A stretch of DNA of 64,000 nt, taken from assembly GCA_019916065.1 (NCBI GenBank), contig CM034239.1, positions 39,208,419-39,272,418 of the forward strand, read 5' to 3'. Under the pieces are notes generated by a model that was not told the DNA's origin, did no database searches, and saw only the letters and a program-made list of their open reading frames with translations. The number at the start of each line of letters is the position of its first letter. Position 1 is the first letter of the stretch. A program made the position numbers and the translations under genes. Shown here in pieces: positions 33,276 to 44,696 of this stretch. Source of the DNA: Vitellaria paradoxa (lineage: Eukaryota; Streptophyta; Magnoliopsida; Ericales; Sapotaceae).

Positions 33276-34347
33276 AGTGGAGGTCACACACAAGTGCTAA
33301 GTAAATGGGACAAAGTTGAAGTATGCTCATACAATTGAAAAACAAACCAATGCTCCCTTCTACCCTTTTCAAAATGCCCCACAATGACTTCAACTTTCTC
33401 ACAAGCAATTCATCAAACACTTGGAGTGCACAATTTCAGCTCATCATTATTCCACCCAAACCACAATGCCAAAATGCTTCCAACAATCTCTTAGCTTTAG
33501 ATGCACATTAATGAAATTCAATCCAACCCCAAACTCATGCTCCAACTCTCATGGACATTTAATCAAACAAGTGGTGTGCAAAAGGGACAAAAGAGCTGAA
33601 ATTTGAAATCAAGTTCAAAGAGTGTCCCCGAATCAACTCACTCAACAAGAGCAACAAATTCCATCTCAAATCATCAATTAAGTCCCCAAATGAGTGTTTT
33701 GACCTTACCTTTGTGAGAAGCCTTCAAACCCCAATGTTTACATCCATACTTCCACAGGACCCACAGTTGAAATAGCTTCTCTAGACTTCAAAATATTGAG
33801 TAGAAGAAGATATTAAAGTAGAGATAAGGAGCTTCGTGAGGTGAGGTAGTGGATTCAGCCATGGGGTAATGGATTCAGGCAAGGAGGGAACTCTCAACCC
33901 TTGGAGGTTACCTGACCGAACAAGTGAAGAGGGGAATGGAATGAACGGGCAAAACCATGTATTTGAACCCCTAGACATTAGCTCACGTGACTCACTATGT
34001 TGAGCATGTGACTAACCTCGGGTGCCCGATAGGGTAGTAGGCAGGCGCACACGGCTCTCGGGCGTGCATGACTTGGGCACCCAACCTCTCAGGCGCACAT
34101 GCCTCGGGCGCACAAGGTTCTACCTCACATCTAACACTCACTTGGTTAGGAATGACATCTAATGCTCAGCCCCCACACCTTCCTCAAACTAAAATAGAAC
34201 ATCCTAAACATCTTCAGACACGAACCACTTAAAGACAAGGAAAGAACAAGAGACTCTACACCTAAACCTAAACTAAACCTAGAAAATGGTGAATAATAGA
34301 AATACAAGCTCCTACTCTAATAGTGTACAACATGTCATGCAACCTTT
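33276..34347 (-). other. Spacer between integrase and env-like gene (K), possible promoter and intron
   Basis: Palindrome words related to GGGCGCCC lie at 34020-34113. Downstream on the - strand are pyrimidine-rich leader-like sequence, a donor-like AAAG/GTAAGG near 33712 and the acceptor-like CTTAG near 33295. Read together this resembles a promoter, first exon and intron for the env-like frame; this is inferred. Confidence 0.4.
34020..34113 (-). promoter_or_regulatory. Palindrome cluster upstream of env-like gene (K)
   Basis: Words start at 34020 (GGGTGCCC), 34043, 34060, 34075 (GGGCACCC), 34091 and 34106. They are the same word type as in the K U3, and spacing (23-17-15-16-15) resembles the Tekay LTR cluster. 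Confidence 0.45.
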
Positions 34348-34964
34348 CTACTCAAATGAGAGAGGGTCTGATAGGTCCCAAGTCTCAATCTCAGCCACAA
34401 AGTTCTCTAAATACGGCTTGAGACAACGGTCATTCACCTTAAAAGTGGTGTCATTACAGGGGTTGTAAACTTCATATACACCATATTCTGAAATTCTGGT
34501 GATGACAAAAGGACCCGACCACCTAGGCCTAGGCTTCCCAAGAAAAAGATGCAACCTTGAGTTATATAAGAGAACTTTCTGGACAACTTGGAAGGATTTT
34601 CTAAGAATGTGCTTATCGTGCAAATCCTTCATCTTTGCCTTGGCAATATTCGCATTCTCGAAAGCATTATTCCTTAACTCTTCAAGTTCATTCAATTGAA
34701 GCTTTCTAAGAATGTCGGCATCATCTATACTTTCATTGAATTGCCGAATTGCCCAATATGCTCTATGTTCCAATTCAATGGGTAGGTGGCAAGCCTTGCC
34801 AAAAACAAAGCGATAGGGAGACATACCTAAGATGGTTTTATAAGTTATTCGGTACGCCCACAATGCATCGACTAGTCTCAAAGACCAATCCTTACGAGTA
34901 GGATTGACGGTCTTTTCCAAAATACCCTTTATCTCCCTATTTACCAGCTCAACTTGGCCACTAT
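34348..34964 (-). pseudogene. Integrase C-terminal part (element K), interrupted
   Basis: Athila integrase from the end of the core: [54 protein letters not shown], then the [11 protein letters not shown] module and [10 protein letters not shown]. It is open for over 190 codons, so it is less decayed than most frames here. It stops at 34964 where L is inserted, exactly at the point that in L reads into the HSQNSGQVE motif. Confidence 0.85.
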
Positions 34965-36518
34965 TGATTACACTCAGAAAGTGTAATTACAAACTCCCTA
35001 ATTTAACACTTAGTAATGCATTTGAATAATTAAAGTTGAAGTTTTATGGTTATTTTGTCACTTATTCTTCCATTTTTCCAATTGCAGGGAAAAGGGCAAA
35101 GAAGTTGAAGTTTATAGCTATGGAAATGGCCTAGAGGATGAAGAAAAATTCATGGTTCAAACCTCACCTTGGATGGTCAAGACTAGCCCAAATACCCAAC
35201 ATGAAGGAGGAATAGAAGCAACACAAAACATACTCGTTGGTCCGGACCCCCATATCAAATGGTCCGAACCATAGTAAGCTATTCTGGCCGAAATCAAAGT
35301 GAATAGCCGAAATCAAAGTAGAGGCCATTCTGTGGTTCAGACCACCAAGTACCTAAAAGCGTGATTTTAAAACATATCTTCTAGGGTTTTCTTGGAGATA
35401 TATATTCCTTATGAGCAGTCGCACGGGGGAGAACCCTTTTTCATTATTCTTCAGATACTTTGAGAGTTAGATTAGTTTGAGATTAGTTTGGAGAGTGTTT
35501 TTAAGTTCAGGAAGATTGTCCATGGATGCGTTTGGAGCTATTTTATTGATTGTTGCTGTGATATTTCATTATTATCTTTCTGAACAATTTACATCATAAG
35601 TTCTATTATGTTTCATTCTTTAATACAATGATTCGTTTATTTCAAGTGATAGATTGAATGTTTGAATGCATGTTTATTGCTTTAATCGTATTTAAAATGA
35701 TAGTAGTGTAAACCCTAGTTCTTGATTCAACAAATCCAGAAAGGGTAGTTCACGAAAACCACCTTGGGATGTTCATAGTTCTTTTGCATGGGTTGTAAAA
35801 CTTAGTGCATAAGGATCTACTCTTTCTAAACTTATTTCAACTTGTTTCGAAAACATTCAAAACCAAAAATCTTTAACCACATTCGTTTGAAATCGCTGGT
35901 ATGGGTTTTTGATTAAAATCATTCAAACACTTTCAAACAAGATTAAAAATAAGATTTGAATTCACGCCTTCTTTCATTTGTTTGAAAAACTTTCAAAAAC
36001 AGAGGTCTTTAACCATATTCACTTGAAATCACTGGTATTGACTATTGATTTAAACATTCTTAACACTTTTCGAACTAAACCCTAATCTAGATTTGAATCT
36101 AAACATCGTAAGGTGAAATAGTAAGCTACCCGGACTTGAAGTTGAATAAAAAACCTAGTTCATATTAAATTTGCAATACGATTTAATTTTCATCACACTT
36201 ACTTTACTTTGAAATTTAAAGTAGTGTTCTTAAATTTAGATGAATTTCTTGAGATATTGCTTAGTTCATTAAAACCCTGAATTCTTAAGTTTATTAGTTT
36301 AATTGCTTTAAATTGAATTCCAACTTTGCAAACCTAGGATTTAGTAAAAACTGAACTCCAATCCTTACTTGAACTCAAATTTAGAATTTCCTTCATAACC
36401 TAGGAACTGAATAACATTAGGTTCCCTGTGAATTCGACCTCGGACTCACCGAGTTTAAAACTACAATTGCCCTCTTGCACTTAAGAGGTAGAACCTAAAC
36501 ATATTTTAGGGTCGATCA
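34965..36518 (+). repeat. 5' LTR of element L
   Basis: TGATTACACTCAGAAAGTG ... GGGTCGATCA, 1554 bp. Palindrome words lie at 35239, 35261 and 35334, a TATATATT box near 35398, a leader hairpin near 35720, tandem hairpins at about 35870-36060 and the U5 hairpin CTCGG-ACTCA-CCGAG at 36439-36453. The 5-bp target on the left is ACTAT (34960-34964); its copy lies outside the window. Confidence 0.9.
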
Positions 36519-36524
36519 AGTTTT

Positions 36525-36542
36525 TGGCGTCGTTGCCGGGGA
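36525..36542 (+). promoter_or_regulatory. Primer binding site, tRNA-Asp type (element L)
   Basis: TGGCGTCGTTGCCGGGGA begins six bases after the LTR and differs by one C-to-T change from the complement of the tRNA-Asp(GTC) 3' end. Confidence 0.9.
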
Positions 36543-36624
36543 GCCAAAATTTAGTTTTTAGGTTATTTTTAATTTTATTTCTTTTTAAGTTAGTTTAAAC
36601 CCTAAAAAAAATTATCTGAAGTGT

Positions 36625-38185
36625 ATGCAACTTAGATCAAGTAGGATAATTATAGTAGAACCTGAATTAGAAGACCCTTCCTATTGTCCTGAATCTTTTT
36701 CCACAAATTCATATTCCAGAGTCTCATTCACCACCTCATCTTTTCACTCAATGGCAGAAGTAAGAGGGGAGGGTAGTGTGCATAGGGACAATGATCCCCA
36801 AGAGGTTCTAGGTTTCATTCCTTTGAGAGATATCACATTAACCCTGTTAGGCAGACTACACCATCATACATAATCTTGCCTTTGAATAGGGGAAACTTTA
36901 CTCATAGGCCAGGAATTATCCAACTTCTTCCCACTTTCCATGGCCTTGATTCTGAAAATCCCTACAACCATCTTAGGGGATTTGAGGAAGTGAGCAACAC
37001 ATGTGTAGATCACAATGCCAATGAGGATGTAGTGCGTCTTCAACTTTTCCCCTTTTCTCTAAAGGACAAAGCCAAGTTTTAGTGTAATTCCCTTCGTCTC
37101 TATTCTATTGGAACGTGGCGTGAAATGCAAACTAAGTTCCTTGAGAAATATTAATTTTCCAAACCATAAAACTCAATACTATAGGTGACAGATTACCACT
37201 TTTTCTTGCAAACCTAATGATAATTTCTATCGAGCCTGGGAAAGGTTTAAGGACCTCTTGATGGCTTGTCCTCACCATGGTTTTGAACCATGGAGGTTAG
37301 TTAGCATCTTCCATGAATCCCTCACTCCTAGTCTTAAGCAACTAGTTTCTACCATGTGCAATGGTACCCTGTTTGATAAGACTACGAAGGATGCCATGGA
37401 CTTTTTTGACATGGTAGCTAAGGGCTCTAATGATTGGGAAATTGGACCACCTTCTTCCTTAGAGCATAGAAATCCCACACCTAATAGGCACTTGGAGTTG
37501 AGTGAGAGCGATGATCTATGGGCTAGAATAGCCGTATTGTAGCATAAGCTCGATTCTTTAGAGTTTAAGAATAAAGAGAAATTGGTTGAGGTAAACGTGA
37601 TTTGCATTGCATGTGACCAGATGGGGCATAACACTAATTCATGCCCCGAAATACCCTTGCTGAGAGAGATTGCCTATGGTCAAGCCTATGTCAATAACGC
37701 CCCTAACCGTCCATTTCACAATAGGGGCCAAGGAAATGTCTCTTACCCACTAGGTGGGAATGTTACTTATCCAGGGGGAAACCAATCTTCCAATGCTTAT
37801 CCCCCGGGGTGGAGGAACCATCCTGGTTTCTCGTGGAGGAATGAGAATTCAAGTCAATCATTTCAGTCACCGCCTCCCTTGCCACCACCCCAATACCAAT
37901 AACCCAGTCTTGTTGCATACCAACCTCCACATAAGAGACCTCTTGAGGACACTCTTGATCACTTCATGTAACAGCAGCTAAACATCAATAACTAAGTGAC
38001 TTGGGCTTTAGATGACATTAGGGTTCAAGTTTCCAAGTTGACACAGGCCATAAGTACCACTCAGAGTGGTAAACTCCCGTCACAACCTTTTCCCAACACG
38101 AAAGGCCAGGCAAACATGACAGAGTTGTCGACCTGGGGTGCCACCCCACATGAGCAAGTTCAAGCTGTCACCACTTCGCGGAATG
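36625..38185 (+). pseudogene. Athila Gag with CCHC zinc knuckle (element L), broken
   Basis: Start at 36625 (MQLRSSRIIIVEPELEDPSY), 100 bp after the PBS. A frameshift near 36840 joins to PSYIILPLNRGNF and the Athila Gag core (LLPTFHGLDSENPYNHLRGF, LFPFSLKDKAKF, TWREMQTKFLEKY, CPHHGFEPWRLVSIFHESL). The zinc knuckle CIACDQMGHNTNSCP lies at about 37605-37650, followed by a Gly/Asn/Pro-rich tail (GGNVTYPGGNQSS). Stops near 37081, 37541, 37900 and 37970 look like TGG or CAG transitions. It is cut at 38185 in EQVQAVTTSR and resumes at 56670 (SGKIIQKPTDP). Confidence 0.85.
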
Positions 38186-38904
38186 TGATTACACTTGAAA
38201 ACTGTAATTACAAACTCCTTAATTCAACACATATTAATGCATTTAAAAAAGTAAAGTTGAAGTTTTAGTATTATTGTATTACTTTTACTTTTATTGTTTT
38301 ATTTGCAGGAAAAATGGCAAGGATGTTGAAGTTTATAGCTATGGAGAGGGCCAAGAAGATGAAGAAAAAGTCATGGTTCAAACCTTACCTTTGATGGAAA
38401 AGACTAGCCCAAAGACCCAACCTAAAGGAGGAAGAAAAGCAAACCAAGAGATACCAGGGGGTCCCGACCATCACCTCCAGACGGTTGGGACCACAGTGCA
38501 CTTAAATTGAAGAAATAGCTTTCTGTGGTCCTGACCCCCCTCCAGACGGTCAGGACCACCGTGACCTTTGTAGCCCGGGTGAGAAGCTTATCTTTTAGGG
38601 TTTCTTTGTGTCTTTATAAAGACCCATTGCACGGCCATGAGGGGGATGCCTCCTTTGAAGATTCCACAACTACATTGAGAATTAGATTAGGTTTGAGAGT
38701 GATTTGTACGTTTTAAAGTTTTGTTGATGGATGTTTTTAGAGTTTTATTCTTCATCTTTGCGTTGTTAGTTCATCTCTTCTTTTACGCACAAGTTATATC
38801 GTAAGTTGTATTTCGTTTCACTCTTTAATATGATGTTTCATTTATTTTAATTACTAATTAGCATGATTGAATGTTCGTTTATTGTTTTTGTGATGTTTAC
38901 AATG
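38186..38904 (+). repeat. 5' LTR of element M, first part
   Basis: This starts TGATTACACTTGAAAACTG; the palindrome cluster at 38460-38557 has spacing 23-44-21 (GGTCCCGACC type). It is interrupted after CAATG (38900-38904) by element N and resumes at 50181. Confidence 0.92.
38460..38557 (+). promoter_or_regulatory. U3 palindrome cluster of element M
   Basis: Decamers start at 38460 (GGTCCCGACC), 38483, 38527 and 38548. Each pair forms an inverted repeat. The 3' LTR copy (55466, 55489, 55533, 55554) keeps the spacing. Confidence 0.6.
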
Positions 38905-40387
38905 TGACTGACCCAAAAAAGTGTTTCGGGTTGTACCTCTCAAGTGCAAGAGGGCAGTCATAATTTTAAAACTCGGTGAGTCCGAGGTCGAATCTACAGG
39001 GAGTGATTTGTTAAAAGCTCTAGACTTGTTCTCTTAGTTAGTAGTTGAACCTAAATTAATTTAAACTAATTTTTCAACAACTCAAACTTTTGTTTTAGGT
39101 TCTAACTGAATTAAATATTAATTAAAGAAATTCTATTTAATTTTAAAGTGCAACAAAGCATTTACTCTAAATTCTAAAGTGAATAAATTAACTCATAAAT
39201 TAAATTAAATAACAATCACAATACTAAAAAGGTTCTTGATCCAACTTTCAAGTCCGGATAGTTCACTACTTTACCTTGGGATGTTTTTATTCAAAACTAG
39301 ATTAAGGTTTAATTCGAAAAGTGTTAAGAACATTTTAATCAAAGGTCAGTACCAGTGATCTCAAGCGGATATGGTTAAAGACCTTTGTTTCCAAAAGTTT
39401 TTCAAACAAACGAAACTAGAAATGAATTCGAAACCTAAGTTTAACCTTGTTCGAAAGTATGTAAACGGTTATATTTGAAAACCCACACCAGTGACTTCAA
39501 ACGAGTGTGGTTAAAGATTTTCGGTTTTGAATGTTTTCGAAACAAGTTAAAATAGATTTTAATATGGTTGATTCTTACGCATGAGCTCTCACAACCCATG
39601 TGAAAGGTTTATGAACATCCCAAGGTTTTTCGTGAACTACCCATTCTTGATTTGTTGAACCAAGAACTAGGGTTTTACGCTACAACTAGTTTAAACATCA
39701 CAAAGGCACCAAAATAACACTCAATCATGCTATTTAATAATTGAAATAAACCAAACATTGTATTAAAGGATGAAACGAAAATAACTTACAAGGTTTGTGC
39801 GTAAAAGAAGAGATGAACTACGAATGCGAAGATGAATAATAAAACGCTGACAATATCCACGAACAGTCTTCACGAACAAAAACTCTCTAAAAACTAATCT
39901 AAACTTCAATGGAATGGTAGAAACTTCTAAGGAGGCGTCCCCTTTCATAGCCATCCCATGGCTCTTTAAAAATATGCCACAAAACCCTAGAAGAGGAGCT
40001 TTCACGCGGCTGTTGTAAATCACGGGTGGTCCCGACCGTCTGGAGAGGCGGTTAGGACTGTCTGAAGTTTTGTACTTTCTGTGGTCCCAACCATCTGGGT
40101 GATGGTGGGGACCGTTTAGTATCTCTTTCATTGCTTTCTTTCCTTCTCTTGGTTAGGTCTTTGGGCTAGTCTTTTCCATCAAAGATAAGGTTCGAACCAT
40201 GACTTTTTCTTTGTCTTCTTGGCCCTCTCCATAGCTATAAACTTCGACATCCTTGCCCTTTTTCCTACAAATAAAACAATAAAAGTATAAGTAACACAAT
40301 AATACTAAAACTTCAACTTTACTTATTTTAATGCATGAATAAGTGTTGAGTTAGGGAGTTTGTAATTACACTTTTCAAGTGTAATGA
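38905..40387 (-). repeat. 3' LTR of element N
   Basis: On the - strand this runs TCATTACACTTGAAAAGTG (first T-G changed to T-C) to GGGTCAGTCA. The palindrome cluster is at 40028-40113 with spacing 22-33-21. Tandem hairpin CAAAGGTC / GACCTTTG-type units and the U5 hairpin are present. Confidence 0.93.
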
Positions 40388-42672
40388 CACCCCCCAACTT
40401 GAACATTGCTAGTCGCTTAGCAATTCTCTTTATTAAAATGAAATGCATGATGTTCTTTATTAAAATGCAATGCAACTACTATCCTATTTCTCTTTTCATT
40501 GGAAACACGGCTACACTTAGCTACGTGTAGCAAGCCCTTTAAACCCCTAGGTTTCCCCTAGTGGACGAGTAAGGTCTCGTGAGGGTTTGCAATGAATCTA
40601 CCCACAAAATTCTATGGCATGGTGTTAAGGTGTCAAAGAGTGATCAAGATAAAAAATGAATTAAGTTCAAGCTCAACAAGTTACAAAATCCAAATATCAT
40701 GCGTAATTTCCAAGTGCTAAGCATAAATGCATGGACTATCAAAGTAGAAAAAATATGTGTGCAAAATTGTTTCATTCATTCAACAAGGTCTCAAGAGCAT
40801 AACTGGAACTAAGTTTTGACTTCAAAACCTTACAGGATTCCACTCATAGAAAGAAATTCACTCATTCAAGGGTTCACACATTCCTAATAGCATATAATGC
40901 TATCCTAGTTGCACACAACCCCGCAAACAATAGTGTGAACTAAAATGAAATTCAAAGTGGACAGCTCATAACCATGTTCCAATGCATGTGTAAAAAATCA
41001 CACTACCCAAACTACACAAGACCACTACATGCACAATGTAAGAGTTGCTTGCTTAGAATCCACTAGGTCTTTGTTTTGGTTGTAACTTGGTCAAGGGTAA
41101 TGGTTAACAATGGAAGATATAGAAATCAAAGCACATGTCTTGGGATAAAGATGTTCAAGTGCACACAAGTCCCAAACTACCCATTTCCTTTCCAACCCCA
41201 AGAAGAACTACAACAAGAAGCTTATTCACAAACTTACAAACTACTCATGGGACATTTTCAATAATTATAATACAATGCACAAGTCCCAAAATTACACAAG
41301 CAGAAAGGAATGACAAACTTTTTTTTTCTCTTTTTTTTCTTTTTTTTTTTCTTTTCTTTTCCTTTTTTTTTTCTTTTTTCTCTTTTTTTTTTTTTTGAAA
41401 ACTTCACATACCTTCTCATCCCTACATTCATCCTCCATTTACTTCTCAAAAGCTTACATTCCCAATCCCCCATTCCCAACTTACAATTTGAGGCACTTTC
41501 TTAACCCAAGATATATGAGGGTAAGGCTAAAAGTGTGTGAATAGGGTGTAAGGGACAACATGTGAGAGGTGAAGCAAGAAGAGAAAAATTTACCACACAC
41601 TTTATCATGAGGCTTCAAGTTGGTTCCTAGGACAATTTCATATCAAGAAAGGTAAAAGACTCAAAATAACAAAGAAGGCCTAGCATCATGTCCTAAATCT
41701 ACAACAACTCATAATGTACCAAGAGATACTCATGCAAGTGTGTGTAATGTAATTGGTGCATGGAAATTCATAGTGAAGAGTAACAGAGCTGTGATCATGT
41801 GCAACCCCTCAAGAAAAGAATAAAAGGCTCAAAAGCTCACCATAGGGGTGTAAATCTCCACCTAGTCCATGAATGCTCAATTAACCAATATTAAACAAAA
41901 TCTACTCCTAAGCACATAATTGTTTTCTATGATAGTCAAAAATTTGCAAAAGGTCATAACACACTCAACTTGAATTAAGTTTCTTATTAATGCTTGAAAA
42001 AGATTCACTTATCACTTTCTCACTCAACTCCACAATCAACCAAACCATAAAAGGGGTAACATGTAGGTATAAATGTGCTAAGTCATGTATTTAAGCTAAA
42101 AAATGCTCAAATTTTGAAAAATTTGACAATTTTAGCACAAAGTGTCATCATGCAAACTCTACCCCCTAACCTAAACTAAACATTGTCCTCAATGTGAGAA
42201 CTATGATGCATAAGTGGGTCTGTAGTATGCAAAGTGAGCATGATGATGAGCATGAAATAATAGCCACAAAAAGCACAAGTAAGAACATAGCACAAATTAA
42301 ACCAAGCATACACCCATTATTCAAGCCCCTTAAGGCATCACCCAAAACACCCCCCAACCTAGATTCTACAGCACTCCCAACAACAACAATTATGTATAAT
42401 GAAGTACCAAAATTGAAAGTGCAAGATTAAATAAGAAGGAAATGAAGGGTATTACCTTAAGAGCTTCCTTATTTGAAGAAAACAAAAGAAACTATTCAAA
42501 AGAAAATGTTAGACATAAAATGAAATGAAAATAAGACAAGAAAAAAGTTAGTACAAAAGAAGAAATAAAAATAAAATAAAATAAAGGAAGAGAATCAAAT
42601 TAAAAAGAACTATGAAAATAAGAAAAGGAAAAAGCTAATCTACTATGTACAAATGAAATGAAAACAAAAGTA
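40388..42672 (-). other. 3' non-coding region of element N
   Basis: No coding frame is supported. It contains a polypurine-like AAGTTGGGGGG just before the LTR, the conserved block (40530-40592), a T-rich tract (41318-41396, A/G on the sense strand) and the CATTGTCCTCAATGTGAGA landmark (about 42180). Confidence 0.8.
41318..41396 (-). repeat. Homopurine tract (T-rich on + strand)
   Basis: About 80 bp of T with scattered C on the + strand, in the place equivalent to 11238-11336. Open frames through it encode only poly-Phe or poly-Lys and are not genes. Confidence 0.8.
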
Positions 42673-44390
42673 TTATCCAACACCCTCTCTATCCCATGCA
42701 TCCACAAATGGTTTACGAAATAAAATGTTCTCTGCAGGCCCACAAAGCACTGAATATGGATGCTTTCCAAGTGTAAAACACACCGGGGAATGAAAGGCCA
42801 AGTGAGGTTCTTGAAACCTCAGATGTGGCCAAAGTGTAAGTGCAGGTGTGGACATGGTTGGCTCAATTAGTCTCTTGACACCCAAGAAATCTACGAATGT
42901 GGAAATGGTGGGTTCAATAAGTCTTTCAATGCCCAAGAAATTTATGGGTGTAGAAATGGTGGGTTTGAATGACCTCTCAACACCCAAGAAGTCAATGCAA
43001 GCTTTCTCTATGTCTACTACCTCTCCCCAGTGATGGTTGGTGTTATGATAGTCACTCACAATCCCTGTAGTAAGACTCCCAGATGGGACTGAGTCAAGAG
43101 ATGAGAGGTGTGCACCACTCTCAACCTCGATTGTGTAGTGGAGTGAACTAAGGTCAACTGACTCAATGATATGTTCCTCGGGCCATGTGGCATTCAAATG
43201 CTCAATTGAAGTTAAAGGATTCTCAATACGATCTGGGGTGGTTAGGGTAGGTTGAGCGTCAAGCTCGGTAGTAGGAGATGATTGCATGTCTCTTAGACTC
43301 TCAGTAAGTGGTAGAGAAGTGTCCTGAATGTGAGAGTCTAAAGGGAAATGAGGAAGATGCTCGTTACAAACATTATTCCTAATGTGGTTAGGACAATTGT
43401 CCCACTCAATGCCTATGGTAGTGCCTGAAGTTGATGACTCAATCATGCTTATTGCTTGTGTCAACAACCCAGAAATTTGCTCTGTGAGGTCATTTAAAGC
43501 CTAGTTAACATCGTTATTGAAGCTCAACTGTTGTTGAATGAATTGATGAAAAGTGTCCTTGAATTGGGCATCATTAGGTTCACAAGGCCAATAATCCTAA
43601 GGTTCCTCATGCTGGCCCTCAGTGAATAGAACAAGGTTGGGATAGACACAATAATCAGTCTCCATGCATGTGCTACTTCTAAAGGATGGATCATGAATAT
43701 CAAGTGAAGTAAGAGTATATGGGGAAGGTTTGGTGTGACTTTCAAGTGCATGAGATTCAAAACTAGGCTTAAGTCTTCCCTGTGGCCTGGTGTGTTCATA
43801 GAAAAATTCGAGGAATGACCATGCCTCACCTAGGGTAAGGTCAACAAATTCCCTATCCAAGACTTTATCAAATGCCTGGTGTAAACTACTAGGTAAAGCA
43901 TTATATAATATGGCTACAATGTCCCCTAGCTCTAATCTGTGACTTCGGAACATGTCCAAAAGTATGTTAAACCTCTCCCAACATGTATAAAATACTTCAT
44001 CCTTCTTTCGATAAAAATTTTTTATTTGAAGGCCATGGGTGAAGGTTTGATGAATAGGGAGGAAATGTTCAATAAAAACTTGATGAAATTGCTCCCAAGT
44101 ATAGACCCATTCACTTACGACACAACACTAGTCACCAGCCACACTTTGCAATGATAAAGGGAAAAAATAAGCCTAAGTCTCTTACTCATTCTAATATCAT
44201 CACATAAGCCACACACTGCCTCAAACCTATCAAGGTGAAGACATGGGTCTCCCTCGTCATGCCCGAAGAATTGGGGCAATTGGTGATAGGTCTCTAACAT
44301 ATAGTCATATCCAAATTGGTCACTTAGAGACTTTATGTAGGCTTTGGCATCAAAAGAACCATGAGTGAAGTCACCAAAACCAATATCCAT
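42673..44390 (-). pseudogene. Gag-like protein of element N, broken
   Basis: Start at 44390 (MDIGFGDFTHGSFDAKAYIK). The Gag core is PQFFGHDEGDPCLHLDRF, CDDIRMSKRLR, SSLHQAFDKVLDREFVDLT and GEAWSFLEFFYEHTRP. The C-terminal half is acidic (ESSTSGTTIGIEWDNCPNH) and carries three 17-residue repeats (IDFLGVERLIEPTISTP type, 42844-42996), ending WDREGVG. Frameshifts occur near 44150 and 43597 and stops elsewhere. It is closest to the M frame. Confidence 0.78.
42844..42996 (-). repeat. 51-bp coding minisatellite, three units
   Basis: Three in-frame 51-bp units (17 codons) lie in the Gag-like frame. Element M has four units (52599-52802), G has one. Confidence 0.85.
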
Positions 44391-44617
44391 GATAAGAAAG
44401 CAAAAATAAAAACAAAATGAAAGAAAATAGAAAAAAAAATTACACTAAAACGCAACCTAAATTAATTAACATGCAAGCTAGATTAGATGATATGCAAATG
44501 GATATGTTATAATGCAAAAGAAAGAAAACTACTAATAAAGAAATGGACAAAAGAAAAATTCACCCAATTTCTCAAGTGAACTCCTCCTAACTCCCAAGTC
44601 TAGCGCTTAGTTGCCTT

Positions 44618-44634
44618 CCCCGGCAACGGCACCA
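44618..44634 (-). promoter_or_regulatory. Primer binding site, tRNA-Asp type (element N)
   Basis: TGGTGCCGTTGCCGGGG on the - strand has one change from the tRNA-Asp complement and lies eight bases from the LTR end. Confidence 0.9.
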
Positions 44635-44642
44635 AAAAAACT

Positions 44643-44696
44643 TGATCGACCCTAAAAAGTGTTTCGGGTTGTACCTCTCAAGTCCAAAAGGGCAAT
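44643..44696 (-). repeat. 5' LTR of element N, segment 1
   Basis: The outermost U5 end (TGATCGACCC on the + strand). It is cut after GCAAT (44692-44696) by solo LTR O and continues at 46740. Confidence 0.9.

Larger units (their letters stand above)
28256..34964 (-). mobile_element. Element K: autonomous Athila-type retrotransposon, 3' half
   Basis: On the - strand it reads integrase end, env-like gene, 3' non-coding region, 3' LTR. The 5' half lies beyond the window because element L interrupts integrase at 34965. A segment of about 1 kb (29197-30188) spanning the PPT and U3 is inverted. K sits in the pararetrovirus fragment at its left end. Confidence 0.8.

Noticed and set aside
36625..36873. 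First open frame after the L PBS as a host gene
   Set aside because: Position 100 bp after a tRNA-Asp PBS and continuation, after a frameshift, into Athila Gag show it is the Gag N-terminus.
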